A stretch of DNA of 64,000 bases. Source: Halanaerobium praevalens DSM 2228. Lineage in GTDB: Bacteria; Bacillota; Halanaerobiia; Halanaerobiales; Halanaerobiaceae. Position numbers and translations under genes: made by a program. The DNA is taken from assembly GCF_000165465.1 (NCBI RefSeq), contig NC_017455.1, forward strand, positions 1,364,001-1,428,000, read 5' to 3'. The notes under the pieces were generated by a model, which worked only from the letters and a program-made list of their open reading frames with translations, had not been told where the DNA came from and did no database searches. The number at the start of each line of letters is the position of its first letter. The first letter of the stretch is position 1. Shown in pieces: positions 55,257 to 63,999 of this stretch.

Positions 55257-56523
55257 TTAAAGTCTCCTCTTCTAAAATCTTGTTCCACTTTTTTTCCATT
55301 TGATTTAAAGCCTCTTTGGCAGATATTTTATTGGCAAAAGCTCGGCTGAATTCTGTTTCCATTACTTTTAATAATTTGTCTGCTTTGGGATGAATTAAAG
55401 TTAAATCTTGATTACGAGATAATTGTTTTTTTAAAATAACTTGAACTTTTTTAGTTAAACTTATTTGATTATTAGCAGTATCTAACAATTTTTCTTGTTT
55501 TAAATTAGAATCTAAATCAGTAGATTTTGTTGAAGCTAATACAGGTGCAATTCGGCTAAATTCTGACTGTGATTTGTGAGAACTAATAAAAGCAGCAAAT
55601 TTTAAAGCTTCTTTTGGATGAGGATTATTTTTTGGTAAAACTAAATTCATTAAAGCAGCATTAACTAAACCTTTTTCGGCTGTTGGAATCACAGCAGCTT
55701 GACTTATATCTTTTAGATATTTAGATTCAGATTCAATTTCTTTTATAAACTGCTGTGGACTAAATAAAATAGCAAGCTCATTTTTTTGATAACGCTCTAA
55801 AGCAATATTAAACCCTGCGGTGAGACTGTCTTTTGGAATTACTTTTTTCTGAACTAAATCTTGATATCTTTTAATTATACTTTCTGCTTTTTTATTATTA
55901 AAAGCTGCTTTTTGTTTTTTAGCTGGATCTTCAAATAAATTAATTCCCGCTTCCATAAATTCTTGTTCAATTTTTATTTGAGGCATTAGAGCATAAATTC
56001 CAGTTTTAGTTGTTATTTTTTCTGCTGCTTTGTATAAAGCAGCTTTATTTTGAGTTAAGTCAGTTTTATTTAGACCAGCAATTTTGAGTATTTCTTGATT
56101 AAAAATCATTACTTTAGAACTTAAATACCAAGGAAAAGCATAATATTTACCTTGATAATAACCATTTTCCCATAATAAAGGATAGTAATTTTTATTATAA
56201 TCTTTTTGGAAATCTGAAATTGGTCTCAAAAGATCATCTTTTAAAAGTGGTGCCATCAGTTGAGGTGAAAGATTAACTAGTGCTGGTGCTTTTCCAGCTG
56301 CAATTTGATAACGTAATTTTTGATTAATGCTGGAGAAATTAATATCCTGCCAAATAATTTTTAAATTAGGATTTTTTTCTTCAAACTCTTCTATTTTCTC
56401 TAAAAAATAGTTATCGTAATTAGGACTTAAATTAATTGTCCAAAATTCCAGTTCGGTTTTGGCCTGAATTGGTGAAGCTGTAGCCAGAATTATTAATAAC
56501 AAAGTAAATAATATTTTTTTAAT
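55249..56523 (-). CDS. Extracellular solute-binding protein (sugar type), apparent ATT start
   Basis: About 424 residues. The family fold of carbohydrate ABC binding proteins is shown by LEFWTINLSPNYDNYFLEKI, YYAFPWYLSSKVMIFNQEILK and LNLVLPKNNPHPKEALKFAAFI. A TTG at 56502 would cut the signal peptide and has no ribosome binding site. Reading upstream in frame gives KKILFTLLLIILATASPIQA, a complete signal peptide, beginning at ATT 56523 (or ATT 56526) with GAGGGAG 6-9 bases away. No permease or ATPase is adjacent. Confidence 0.8.
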   Translation of the reverse strand: MKKILFTLLLIILATASPIQAKTELEFWTINLSPNYDNYFLEKIEEFEEKNPNLKIIWQDINFSSINQKLRYQIAAGKAPALVNLSPQLMAPLLKDDLLRPISDFQKDYNKNYYPLLWENGYYQGKYYAFPWYLSSKVMIFNQEILKIAGLNKTDLTQNKAALYKAAEKITTKTGIYALMPQIKIEQEFMEAGINLFEDPAKKQKAAFNNKKAESIIKRYQDLVQKKVIPKDSLTAGFNIALERYQKNELAILFSPQQFIKEIESESKYLKDISQAAVIPTAEKGLVNAALMNLVLPKNNPHPKEALKFAAFISSHKSQSEFSRIAPVLASTKSTDLDSNLKQEKLLDTANNQISLTKKVQVILKKQLSRNQDLTLIHPKADKLLKVMETEFSRAFANKISAKEALNQMEKKWNKILEEETLND

Positions 56524-56607
56524 AATTTTAATCTCCCTCTTTATAACTAATTTTAATACTTAAACTAAATTTTATTTTAGTAATTGTTTCTTAATTTTAT
56601 TAATAAA

Positions 56608-57498
56608 TTAACCTGTAAAAACTTTTTGAGCAGTTGGAATTAATTTGATTTCTAAGGGAAAAGCTGGCCCCTTATCTCCATCAAGGTCACAATGCTGTTC
56701 TTTATTAGTTTTCATTGTAATTTTAAAATAATCATCCTGAAGGTAAACTAAATTTTTATTTTTTATTTCTTTACCATTAAATAAATCAGCAGCAGCAGAA
56801 CTTAGTTTTAAAATATTACCAGTTTTAACTGCTAAAAGATCAAATAAACCATCATCAATGGAAGCTAGTTTAGCAATGTTTTTAAAACCACCTGCGTCTT
56901 TGCTATTAAAAATAAAAAAACCTAAAAAATCACCTTCAATAACCTGCTTAGAAGTTTCAATTTTTAGTTGCATTGATTTAATATTAGGAATTTCTTTTAG
57001 CCCTTGTAAATAATAAGCTGCTTTACCTAAACGATTTTTCATTTCTGTTTCTGTTCCATGGGCTATTTGAGAAATTATACCACCTACACAAATATTTAAA
57101 AAATGCCTATCATTTACTTTACCTATATCAATTTCTTTTATTTTCCAATTTAAAATTCTTTTAATACTTTGTTCAATATCTTGAGTCATACCTAAAAAAG
57201 ATGCAAAATCATTAGCTGTACCTGCTGGAATTATACCTAAAGGTAAGTCAATTTTTCTTTTTTGCATTAAATCGACCATTTCACTAGCTGATCCATCTCC
57301 TCCAGCAACAATTAAAGCTTCATAGCTTGAATCTAAATTTTTTAAACCATATTTGAAATCTCCTGCTTCCATACTTCGATAAATATCTACTTTGAAACCA
57401 GCTGCTTGAAAATGTTTTAAAAACTTATCCAAATAAGAATTAAAAGATTTATCTCCAGCTGCAGGATTATAAATTAACTTAACCTTTTTATCTAACAT
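56608..57498 (-). CDS. Diacylglycerol kinase-type lipid kinase (YegS/DagK family)
   Basis: A 296-residue lipid kinase. The N-terminal KLIYNPAAGDKSFN, the nucleotide-binding GGDGSASEMVDLM near residue 67-79, PAGTANDFASFLG near 92 and DIGKVNDRHFLNICVGG are diagnostic; the C-terminal CDLDGDKGPAFPLEIKLIP element is also typical. Whether it uses diacylglycerol or another lipid is not known. Confidence 0.92.
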   Translation of the reverse strand: MLDKKVKLIYNPAAGDKSFNSYLDKFLKHFQAAGFKVDIYRSMEAGDFKYGLKNLDSSYEALIVAGGDGSASEMVDLMQKRKIDLPLGIIPAGTANDFASFLGMTQDIEQSIKRILNWKIKEIDIGKVNDRHFLNICVGGIISQIAHGTETEMKNRLGKAAYYLQGLKEIPNIKSMQLKIETSKQVIEGDFLGFFIFNSKDAGGFKNIAKLASIDDGLFDLLAVKTGNILKLSSAAADLFNGKEIKNKNLVYLQDDYFKITMKTNKEQHCDLDGDKGPAFPLEIKLIPTAQKVFTG

Positions 57499-57590
57499 TG
57501 ATTTAATCAGCTCCTATTAAACACTTAAAAATAAAATTAAATTCTTCTTTTTTATCTAATTTTGCTAGCAAATGATTTTTATTACAAAAA

Positions 57591-57622
57591 AGAGATTACC
57601 TAAATCAAGCTAGGTAATCTCT
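57591..57622. terminator. Terminator after the nitroreductase gene
   Basis: AGAGATTACCTA and TAGGTAATCTCT form a perfect 12-base stem with an 8-base loop, 14 bases past the stop codon; A/T-rich runs flank it on the minus strand exit. Confidence 0.82.
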
Positions 57623-57635
57623 ACCAAATTTATTA

Positions 57636-58421
57636 TTATCTATTTTTAATAAATGAAGCGAGTCCTAAGCCTCCAAATTTTATTTTACCTTCTGCTCCAC
57701 TATCTAAAGCCCCAACTTCAAGATGTAAAAGAGAAATTCCACATTCTAATCTTTTATAAGAGGAAGGTTCACCTACAGAATCAAGTAGAAGTTTATTTTC
57801 TCCGTAATAAAATCTCCAGGGCTGTCTATTTAATCTAGAGGGAGCATAACTGGCAATTTTAATGGCATTTTTAACCCAACTTGGCCAATCCGGATCATAA
57901 CCATCAGGGCAAAGTTCTTTTACATTTTTACGATCTCGATGCGGAAATAATTTTGAAATAAAATGTCTAGTTAAATTATAACTTTCAGATGAATAGCCTA
58001 AAGGACTAACTGCAACTAAACGTTCTCCTCTTTTTAAGTCAATATTAAAATCTGATTTTCCTTTTAAATAACGACCTGCTATCCAACAACTCCCAAGACC
58101 TAAAGCTGTGGCTTCTAAAATAGCAGCTTCACCTATATACCCCATTTTAGTCCAACGATGTTCTCCTTTATCATTAATAATAAAAGCAATAAAAGCAGGA
58201 GATTCAGTAAAATTACCATATTTACCTTTTAAAGCTGGTAAAATTTCTTTAATTGAATTTGGAAGTATTTCTATTCTAACTTCTGGATAAATCTTATTTA
58301 ATTTTTCAACCTTATTTCCTAGAGACCTTAAAGTGAATTCCTTAATTTCTTTAGCCATGTATTTTTGTTGAGAATATCGATTCTGGACAGCTTCATACCA
58401 TCTTTTTACAGGAATATCCAT
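57636..58421 (-). CDS. Nitroreductase family protein (FMN-dependent)
   Basis: A 261-residue protein of the TM1586-like nitroreductase family (PF14512 type). It has an N-terminal NRYSQQKYM and two similar FMN-fold segments: ATALGLGSCWIAGRYLKG and VKNAIKIASYAPSRLNRQPWRF, the latter with the FMN-binding RLNRQPW-type motif. The substrate is unknown. ATG has GGGAGC 9 bases upstream. Confidence 0.88.
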   Translation of the reverse strand: MDIPVKRWYEAVQNRYSQQKYMAKEIKEFTLRSLGNKVEKLNKIYPEVRIEILPNSIKEILPALKGKYGNFTESPAFIAFIINDKGEHRWTKMGYIGEAAILEATALGLGSCWIAGRYLKGKSDFNIDLKRGERLVAVSPLGYSSESYNLTRHFISKLFPHRDRKNVKELCPDGYDPDWPSWVKNAIKIASYAPSRLNRQPWRFYYGENKLLLDSVGEPSSYKRLECGISLLHLEVGALDSGAEGKIKFGGLGLASFIKNR

Positions 58422-58477
58422 AGAACCCGCTCCCTTCTCATAAAAATAGCTTAGATTTATTATAAGTTAAATAGTAT

Positions 58478-59821
58478 TTAATCCACATCCATAACTTTTC
58501 TAATTTCTTTTAGTTTTTGATCTAAAAGCTCTTGGGTTTTGGCTTCAACAACTAATCTTAAATATGGTTCTGTATTAGAAGGCCTAACATTAAACCACCA
58601 ATCTTTATATTCTAAACGATAACCATCAAAATCATAAAAATTTAGAGGCTCTTCTTTTTCAGAAAAGTGATCTTTTAAATTTTCCATAACCTCAACTTTA
58701 TTTTCTATTTTAAAATTAACCTCACCAGAGCTTGCATATTTATCTAATTGCTTAATATATTCAGAAATAGTTTTTCCTTCTTTTTTGAGTCGAGCTACAA
58801 CATTTAAGACAATTAAGGCAGTTAACATCCCAGAATCACAATAGAAAAAGTCTTGATAATAATAGTGACCAGCAAGCTCACCACCACATATGCCATTGAT
58901 TTCTCTTAATTTAAGTTTAGCATAAGCATGCCCTACTTTCCACATATGGCACTTACCACCAAGTTCTTCAACATGTTCTTTAACAGACCAAGAAGTTCGA
59001 ATATCATATAAAATATTTTTACCCTTATCTTGGTTAATATAATATTCAGCCAAGAGAGCAATAATTAAATCAGGTGAAATAAAATTACCTTTTTCATCTA
59101 AAAACATAACTCTATCACCATCACCATCAAAAATTAAACCAAGGTCAGAACCTTTTTCTAATAACAACTTTTTTAAATCTTTTCTATTTTCGGCTTCTAA
59201 GGGATTAGCTTCATGGTTAGGGAAAGTTCCATCAAGTTCATTATAAAGATAATCTGGCTGCTCTCCAAAGATTGCATCTGTCAAGATTGCAACCATTCCA
59301 TTTGAAACATCTATTGCAAGATCAAGATCTGAAAGATCAGGTAAATAATTTTTCTGGAATTCTATATATTCTTTTTTTAAATCATGTTCTAAAATATTCC
59401 CTTTTTTATTTTTACCAACAGGTTCAATACTTTGATTTTCAATCATTGCTTCTAATTCTTTTAAACCAGAATCATAACCAACTGGTAAAGCATTTTCCCG
59501 AGAAATTTTCAGTCCATTATATTCAGGTGGATTATGAGAAGCTGTAATCATAACTGAAGCTTTATAGCCATGTTTAGCTGTTCCATAATAGACCATTGGA
59601 GTTGTTGCATAGCCAATCTTATAAACATCTGCTCCTTGATCTGTGATCCCATCTGCTAAAGCTTGAAATACTTCTGGTGTGGATTCTCGATCATCATAAC
59701 CAACTAAAATTTTATCTGCTGCCAGAAGTTTTGGCAAAAAATATCCTATTTTGTAAACATCTTCTTTGTTAAAATCTTCGTTATAGATTCCTCTAATATC
59801 ATATGCTTTAAATGCTTTCAA
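58478..59821 (-). CDS. manB: Phosphomannomutase/phosphoglucomutase
   Basis: A 447-residue alpha-D-phosphohexomutase. The N-terminus FKAYDIRGIYNEDFN, the phosphoserine loop VMITASHNPPEYNGLK near residue 92, the metal loop LIFDGDGDRVMFLD near 231, and the sugar-binding GGELAGHYYY followed by the phosphate-binding RPSNTEPYLRLVVEA are all present. The substrate (mannose or glucose phosphate) cannot be decided. TTG at 59821 has GGAGG 7 bases upstream. Confidence 0.92.
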   Translation of the reverse strand: MKAFKAYDIRGIYNEDFNKEDVYKIGYFLPKLLAADKILVGYDDRESTPEVFQALADGITDQGADVYKIGYATTPMVYYGTAKHGYKASVMITASHNPPEYNGLKISRENALPVGYDSGLKELEAMIENQSIEPVGKNKKGNILEHDLKKEYIEFQKNYLPDLSDLDLAIDVSNGMVAILTDAIFGEQPDYLYNELDGTFPNHEANPLEAENRKDLKKLLLEKGSDLGLIFDGDGDRVMFLDEKGNFISPDLIIALLAEYYINQDKGKNILYDIRTSWSVKEHVEELGGKCHMWKVGHAYAKLKLREINGICGGELAGHYYYQDFFYCDSGMLTALIVLNVVARLKKEGKTISEYIKQLDKYASSGEVNFKIENKVEVMENLKDHFSEKEEPLNFYDFDGYRLEYKDWWFNVRPSNTEPYLRLVVEAKTQELLDQKLKEIRKVMDVD

Positions 59822-60003
59822 ACTATCGCCTCCTTGAATATTTTATATTTAACTATATAATTTTATCATAATAATTATAATATTTTATAAATGCTTCTAT
59901 TATATACATTCTATATTAAACTAATATTTCCTTGTTCTTAAATATAAAAAATCTAAGATAATAATAATTTTAGAAAATCAGCTGAATTTTTGGACCAATT
60001 TAT

Positions 60004-60870
60004 TTATATTTTAGTCAATAAAGCTGAAACTAATTTTGCCTTCTTAAACTCACTAATCAATTTAGGAGTCAAAGAATCTAAACCATTATCTGCTGCTATG
60101 ATAGCTGCTATTACCATTGCTCGAGAAGAAGTATCTCCTCCTGCCATAATATTTAAAGTTAAAGCATCTAATAAATCATCTGCATTCCAGAGAACATCTA
60201 AAACAATTGGAAATCCCTGTTCAATTGAACAACCTTGACCACGATCATCTGCATTAGCTACAATCTTAGCTTTAGAACCTATCTTTCTAAAATTATCTGC
60301 AACAAATTGATTAATTTCTTTCTGATCTTCAATTGCTTTTCTATAATTTTCACCTGCAAGCACTTCCTGTATAAGATTAAAAACAAAACTAGCTGTTTGA
60401 TCTACAACTTCTCCATTATGAGTTAAATGAACTAAATCTAAAAATTCTTTTTTTGAAATTTCTTCTTCTATAAAAATAGGTAAACTGCGAGCAATTCCTC
60501 CCAGTTCATGATTTTCTGCTCCAATAAGAGTCTCAGATTCTTTAAATTTTTCTAATGAATCTTTCATCGCATGATCCAGATACATTTCATTATTTTCTAG
60601 ATGTTCAATCCAATCATTTCTGAACTGCTTTAAATCAAAACTCTGATTCTCAGAAATTGATTTCAAAAGTACAAAAGCCTGTTCGCCATAATGAGATAGG
60701 TCACCTGCTTTTTTTCCTTCGTGAAATTTAGACATAGGATCTCTGTATTCATCAATTATTCCACTGTATTCTTCTTTTAATTTATCTGTGCTGTAAACCC
60801 AGTGAGATCCGAATGAAAGTGCATCAGCGACAAAAACTGCCTTAACTAGTTCTTTTCTTTTATTTGACAT
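60004..60870 (-). CDS. ADP-ribosylglycohydrolase homologue (crystallin J1-like, altered metal site)
   Basis: A 288-residue helical protein of the DraG/ARH fold. The first motif reads AVFVADALSFGSHWVYSTDKL instead of GDALG-x-P, and the last motif reads MAGGDTSSRAMVIAAI, where the usual second Asp of GGDTDT is Ser. These changes match the eye-lens J1-crystallin-like subfamily as I know it, whose enzymatic role is doubtful. The ATG start is preceded by GGAGGG. Confidence 0.78.
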   Translation of the reverse strand: MSNKRKELVKAVFVADALSFGSHWVYSTDKLKEEYSGIIDEYRDPMSKFHEGKKAGDLSHYGEQAFVLLKSISENQSFDLKQFRNDWIEHLENNEMYLDHAMKDSLEKFKESETLIGAENHELGGIARSLPIFIEEEISKKEFLDLVHLTHNGEVVDQTASFVFNLIQEVLAGENYRKAIEDQKEINQFVADNFRKIGSKAKIVANADDRGQGCSIEQGFPIVLDVLWNADDLLDALTLNIMAGGDTSSRAMVIAAIIAADNGLDSLTPKLISEFKKAKLVSALLTKI

Positions 60871-60956
60871 ATTTATCCCTCCATAAATTATCGATTATAT
60901 TTTAAATCTATTATATTCCGATTGATAAAGAAATAAAATTAAATTAATTACAATTA

Positions 60957-61294
60957 TTATAATCCCCAAAAAAGCTTAATTAATAGAGGCACCACAACCA
61001 AAAGTATTAACTGCAAAGGTAAACCGGTCCAGAAAAAATCCTGGAACTTATAACCTCCTGGTCCATAAACCATCATATTCGTCTGATAACTCATTGGAGT
61101 TAAAAAAGCTGAACTGGCCCTAAAGCAAATGCCATAGGGTTTAATCCCAACTGCCTGGCAGCATCTAAAGCTATAGGCAGCATTAATATTACTGGAATAG
61201 AAAGAGCAATTATATCTATCCGAATAGGTTCTAGAATAAACATTGTTATTAAAAATATTAAAAGTAATATCATAAAAATAATTCCTGCTTCCAT
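60957..61294 (-). pseudogene. SLC13-type permease remnant (internal deletion and frameshift)
   Basis: Two disjoint pieces of one permease family are fused. Residues 1-38 (MEAGIIFMILLLIFLITMF..., IDIIALSIPVILML) match the first membrane helix; immediately afterwards comes PIALDAARQLGLNPMAFA, which belongs near the C-terminus of SLC13 proteins. The frame then stops, but another frame continues with RASSAFLTPMSYQTNMMVYG, PGGYKFQDFFWTGLPLQLIL and an LFWGL end at 60957. Most of the normal protein (several hundred residues) is missing, so this is not functional. Confidence 0.85.
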
Positions 61295-61407
61295 AGATGA
61301 ACCTTTATATATAAAAAAATTATAGCTTAATTTTTAATTTCACTCTATATATTTTATTCTTGATAAATTAAAACAAACCTTTAAATTAAGTTTAGATAAA
61401 AAAATCC

Positions 61408-61462
61408 CTAACTACTGTTAAGTACTGATTTAATCAGCCTTGCAATAATTAGAGATAGTTAG
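61408..61462 (-). terminator. Hairpin A after the PD-(D/E)XK-like gene
   Basis: CTAACTA / TAGTTAG (61408-61414, 61456-61462) with an inner CTGATT / AATCAG stem, followed on the minus strand by GGGATTTTTTT. Its sequence resembles hairpin B at 62751. Confidence 0.6.
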
Positions 61463-61500
61463 AAATTAAGGCTTTAGTTTGTTAATTTTTAATTTTAAAA

Positions 61501-62625
61501 TTAAAACAAGTTTTCTGTATAGCCTAAATGAATTTGCTTGATTTCAAAACCAATATTATCCTTATTTTGGGGAATATAAAAATCTTTTATTTTATCTAAA
61601 TCTTGATGAAAAATATTAGCTGCTATGTAAGCAATAAATTTTGATTTATTCGAAACTTTTAATTCAGAATATAAATCATTATATTCATACTTATTTTTTA
61701 TATCTTTTAAATTATTTTCTTGATAATTTTTTTTATGTTTTTGAAAATGAATAGCATAATCTAAAACTTGAGATAAAATTGCTAAGTCTTTTACACATTT
61801 CAATTCTATTATTGAAAGTTTATTACTACTATTATTAGCACCTGAAGCATTAACTGTTAATAAATCTAATTTATACTCAGGTAAAATATTATTATCATCT
61901 GAAACAGTAAATTCTTTTATTAAATATCGCTCTGCAACATCTTTACTACACCAAAAATCTTCTCCTAATAGTTTGAGTCTATTTTTTACATTATTTAATC
62001 TCTGATCATTTTCAATTCTATTTTGATCTCCAAAAACAATAAAATCTTGCAGCTGTTTTTCTAGACCTGCCTCTTCACTAGTGCTTTCCTTAACTTTTTC
62101 AGTACTGACTGAAAATTTAAGCTTTGGCTTTTCTTTTCCAGGAGCAAATAATTTTGATCTACTATCTAACTCTAAACTTTCATTATTAACTACTAAAAAA
62201 AATTCTTCAAAATTAAAATTGTTAAAATATGAAAGTCTTCTCCTTAAGCTTTCTATATGTTTTCGGTCTTTTTTTTGATTTATTTTTAAATTAAATTTAA
62301 CATTTAAACTAGAATTTTGATCATACAATTTATTTAATTTTGCATAAGCTAATAATTTTAAAGTATAAGCATCGATATCACGATATGAAAAATCACTATT
62401 TTTTCTAAGTTTATCTTTTTGATCCGTAGTTATTTCATTTTTAACAGTTGTATTTGAAATATCAATTCTTATTTCAAGAGTATTTTTCTGATTATCATAA
62501 TTAAAATCAAGTGATTCTTTATATCTATCTGTCCCTTGGCCACCACTATTAGCATAATTAATTAACTCATCCCAATTTTTATAACAATCATTTTTTTGTT
62601 CAACTTTAATTTTATTTTTTTCCAT
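61501..62625 (-). CDS. Unknown protein with PD-(D/E)XK nuclease-like C-terminal region
   Basis: A protein of about 374 residues that I cannot name. The C-terminal half has an order typical of PD-(D/E)XK nuclease folds: a helix with E191 (LEKQLQDFIVFG), a strand with D256 (EYKLDLLTVN), then E276-x-K278 in SIIELKCVKDLAILSQVLDYAIHF (numbering from the longer frame). The N-terminal 190 residues are Asn/Lys-rich without a recognised domain. ATG at 62625 has GGAGG 7 bases away; the ATG at 62631 is too close to it. No restriction or repair partner is adjacent. Confidence 0.55.
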   Translation of the reverse strand: MEKNKIKVEQKNDCYKNWDELINYANSGGQGTDRYKESLDFNYDNQKNTLEIRIDISNTTVKNEITTDQKDKLRKNSDFSYRDIDAYTLKLLAYAKLNKLYDQNSSLNVKFNLKINQKKDRKHIESLRRRLSYFNNFNFEEFFLVVNNESLELDSRSKLFAPGKEKPKLKFSVSTEKVKESTSEEAGLEKQLQDFIVFGDQNRIENDQRLNNVKNRLKLLGEDFWCSKDVAERYLIKEFTVSDDNNILPEYKLDLLTVNASGANNSSNKLSIIELKCVKDLAILSQVLDYAIHFQKHKKNYQENNLKDIKNKYEYNDLYSELKVSNKSKFIAYIAANIFHQDLDKIKDFYIPQNKDNIGFEIKQIHLGYTENLF

Positions 62626-62750
62626 CTTCATTCCTCCAATTACTATTTTAATTTAACTTTAAATTCAACTTTTACTTTATTATTTACTAATTTTTCTTTC
62701 ATTTATAAATTTCTTGATTAACTAAAATAACCCTTTAAATCTAAACTAAA

Positions 62751-62803
62751 AATCCCTATTTACTGTTTAACACTAATTAATAGTGCCACAATAAATAGGG
62801 ATT
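62751..62803 (-). terminator. Hairpin B after the M20 gene
   Basis: AATCCCTATTTA (62751-62762) and TAAATAGGGATT (62792-62803) form a 12-base perfect stem; an inner CACTA/TAGTG stem (62771-62785) sits in the loop. The minus-strand exit is GGGATTTTT, 30 bases after the M20 stop. It resembles hairpin A in sequence. Confidence 0.75.
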
Positions 62804-62832
62804 AATAAAATTATATAATTAAAATAAACAAA

Positions 62833-63999
62833 TTAATACTTTTTTAAAAATTCCAAAGCAAAATTAAAATAAAGTTCTGTTCCTTGTTTTAAACTTTCTT
62901 CGTTAATCTTAAATTTTGCATTATGATGGGGATAATTTTTAGATTCATCTGCAAAAGCTGCTCCAACAAAGGCTATTACTCCAGGAACCTCTCTTAAATA
63001 ATAGGCCATATCTTCACTTCCAGTAGTCTTTTCCATCTCAATTAAACTATCTTTTGCTATTTTCCGAGCTGCCGTTTCTGCTATCTGGGTACACTTTTGG
63101 TCATTAATAGTAGGAGGCGTTCCTTTTTGAATTTCTACTTCAGCTTCTCCTCTATATGATTTTGCTATTTTTTCAGCATATCTTTTAATTGCTTGACTAG
63201 CCTTAATTCTAGTTTTTTCTTTAAAACATCTTAAAGTTCCTACAATCTCTGCCTCTCCAGGAATTACATTAAATCTACTGCCTGACTTAATTTTACCTAA
63301 AGTAAAAACTACTGGATCTAAAGAATTTGTCTCGCGGCTTAAAATAGCCTGAGATTCTAAAATAAAAGAAGAAGCCATAATTATTGGGTCTACAGCTTGA
63401 TGAGGCATTGAACCATGGCCGCCCTTTCCTTTAAAATTGACAATTACATAATCACCTGATGCCATTCGGGAACCGGACTCCACATTTATCCTACCTGTCG
63501 GCAGATCAGCCCAAAGATGAATACCCATAATTCCATCTACATCTGCTAAAACTCCTTCTTCAACCATCTTAGCCGCTCCCTGAACCATTTCTTCTGCTGG
63601 TTGAAAAATAAGTTTGATTTTCCCTTTTATTTGCTCTTTAATTTCCGAAAGAGCTCGAGCTGCACCTAAAAGCATTGCTGTATGGCCATCATGACCACAG
63701 GCATGCATTACTCCTTTATTTTTCGATTTAAATTCTAAATCAGTTTTTTCTTCAACTGCTAAAGCATCCATGTCTGCCCTTAAAGCTACAGTTTTGCCGG
63801 CTGCTTGACCTTCAATAACTGCAGCAACTCCTGTTTTTGCATATTCTTGATAGTCTATTCCTAACTTATATAATTCCTCTTTTATACGTTTTGAAGTTCT
63901 CTCTTCCTTCCAACTAGTTTCAGGATACATATGAAATTCTCTTCTTAACTCTTTAACATAAGCTTCTTGTTTTGCTAATAATTCTTTATAAGCAATCAT
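62833..63999 (-). CDS. M20 family amidohydrolase (IAA-amino acid hydrolase type)
   Basis: A 388-residue metal-dependent amidohydrolase that cleaves N-acyl amino acids. Metal ligands and catalytic residues are in HACGHDGHTAMLLGAARAL, FQPAEEMVQGAAKMVEEG, GIHLWADLPTGRI, and ATGSEDMAYYLREVPG with YPHHNAKFKINEESL at the end. The ATG lies one base inside the window edge, so any promoter or ribosome binding site is not visible. Confidence 0.93.
   Translation of the reverse strand: MIAYKELLAKQEAYVKELRREFHMYPETSWKEERTSKRIKEELYKLGIDYQEYAKTGVAAVIEGQAAGKTVALRADMDALAVEEKTDLEFKSKNKGVMHACGHDGHTAMLLGAARALSEIKEQIKGKIKLIFQPAEEMVQGAAKMVEEGVLADVDGIMGIHLWADLPTGRINVESGSRMASGDYVIVNFKGKGGHGSMPHQAVDPIIMASSFILESQAILSRETNSLDPVVFTLGKIKSGSRFNVIPGEAEIVGTLRCFKEKTRIKASQAIKRYAEKIAKSYRGEAEVEIQKGTPPTINDQKCTQIAETAARKIAKDSLIEMEKTTGSEDMAYYLREVPGVIAFVGAAFADESKNYPHHNAKFKINEESLKQGTELYFNFALEFLKKY

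Noticed and set aside
59822-60003. A gene or RNA upstream of the phosphohexomutase
   Set aside because: Only A/T-rich sequence with several TATAAT-like words; no coding frame or convincing structure.
59990-60238. Plus-strand frame opposite the ADP-ribosylglycohydrolase homologue
   Set aside because: Antisense to conserved GGDTSSRA coding sequence; no ribosome binding site or homology.
61100-61294. A separate 64-residue membrane protein
   Set aside because: Its last third is an SLC13 C-terminal segment fused to the first helix; best explained as part of a decayed permease.
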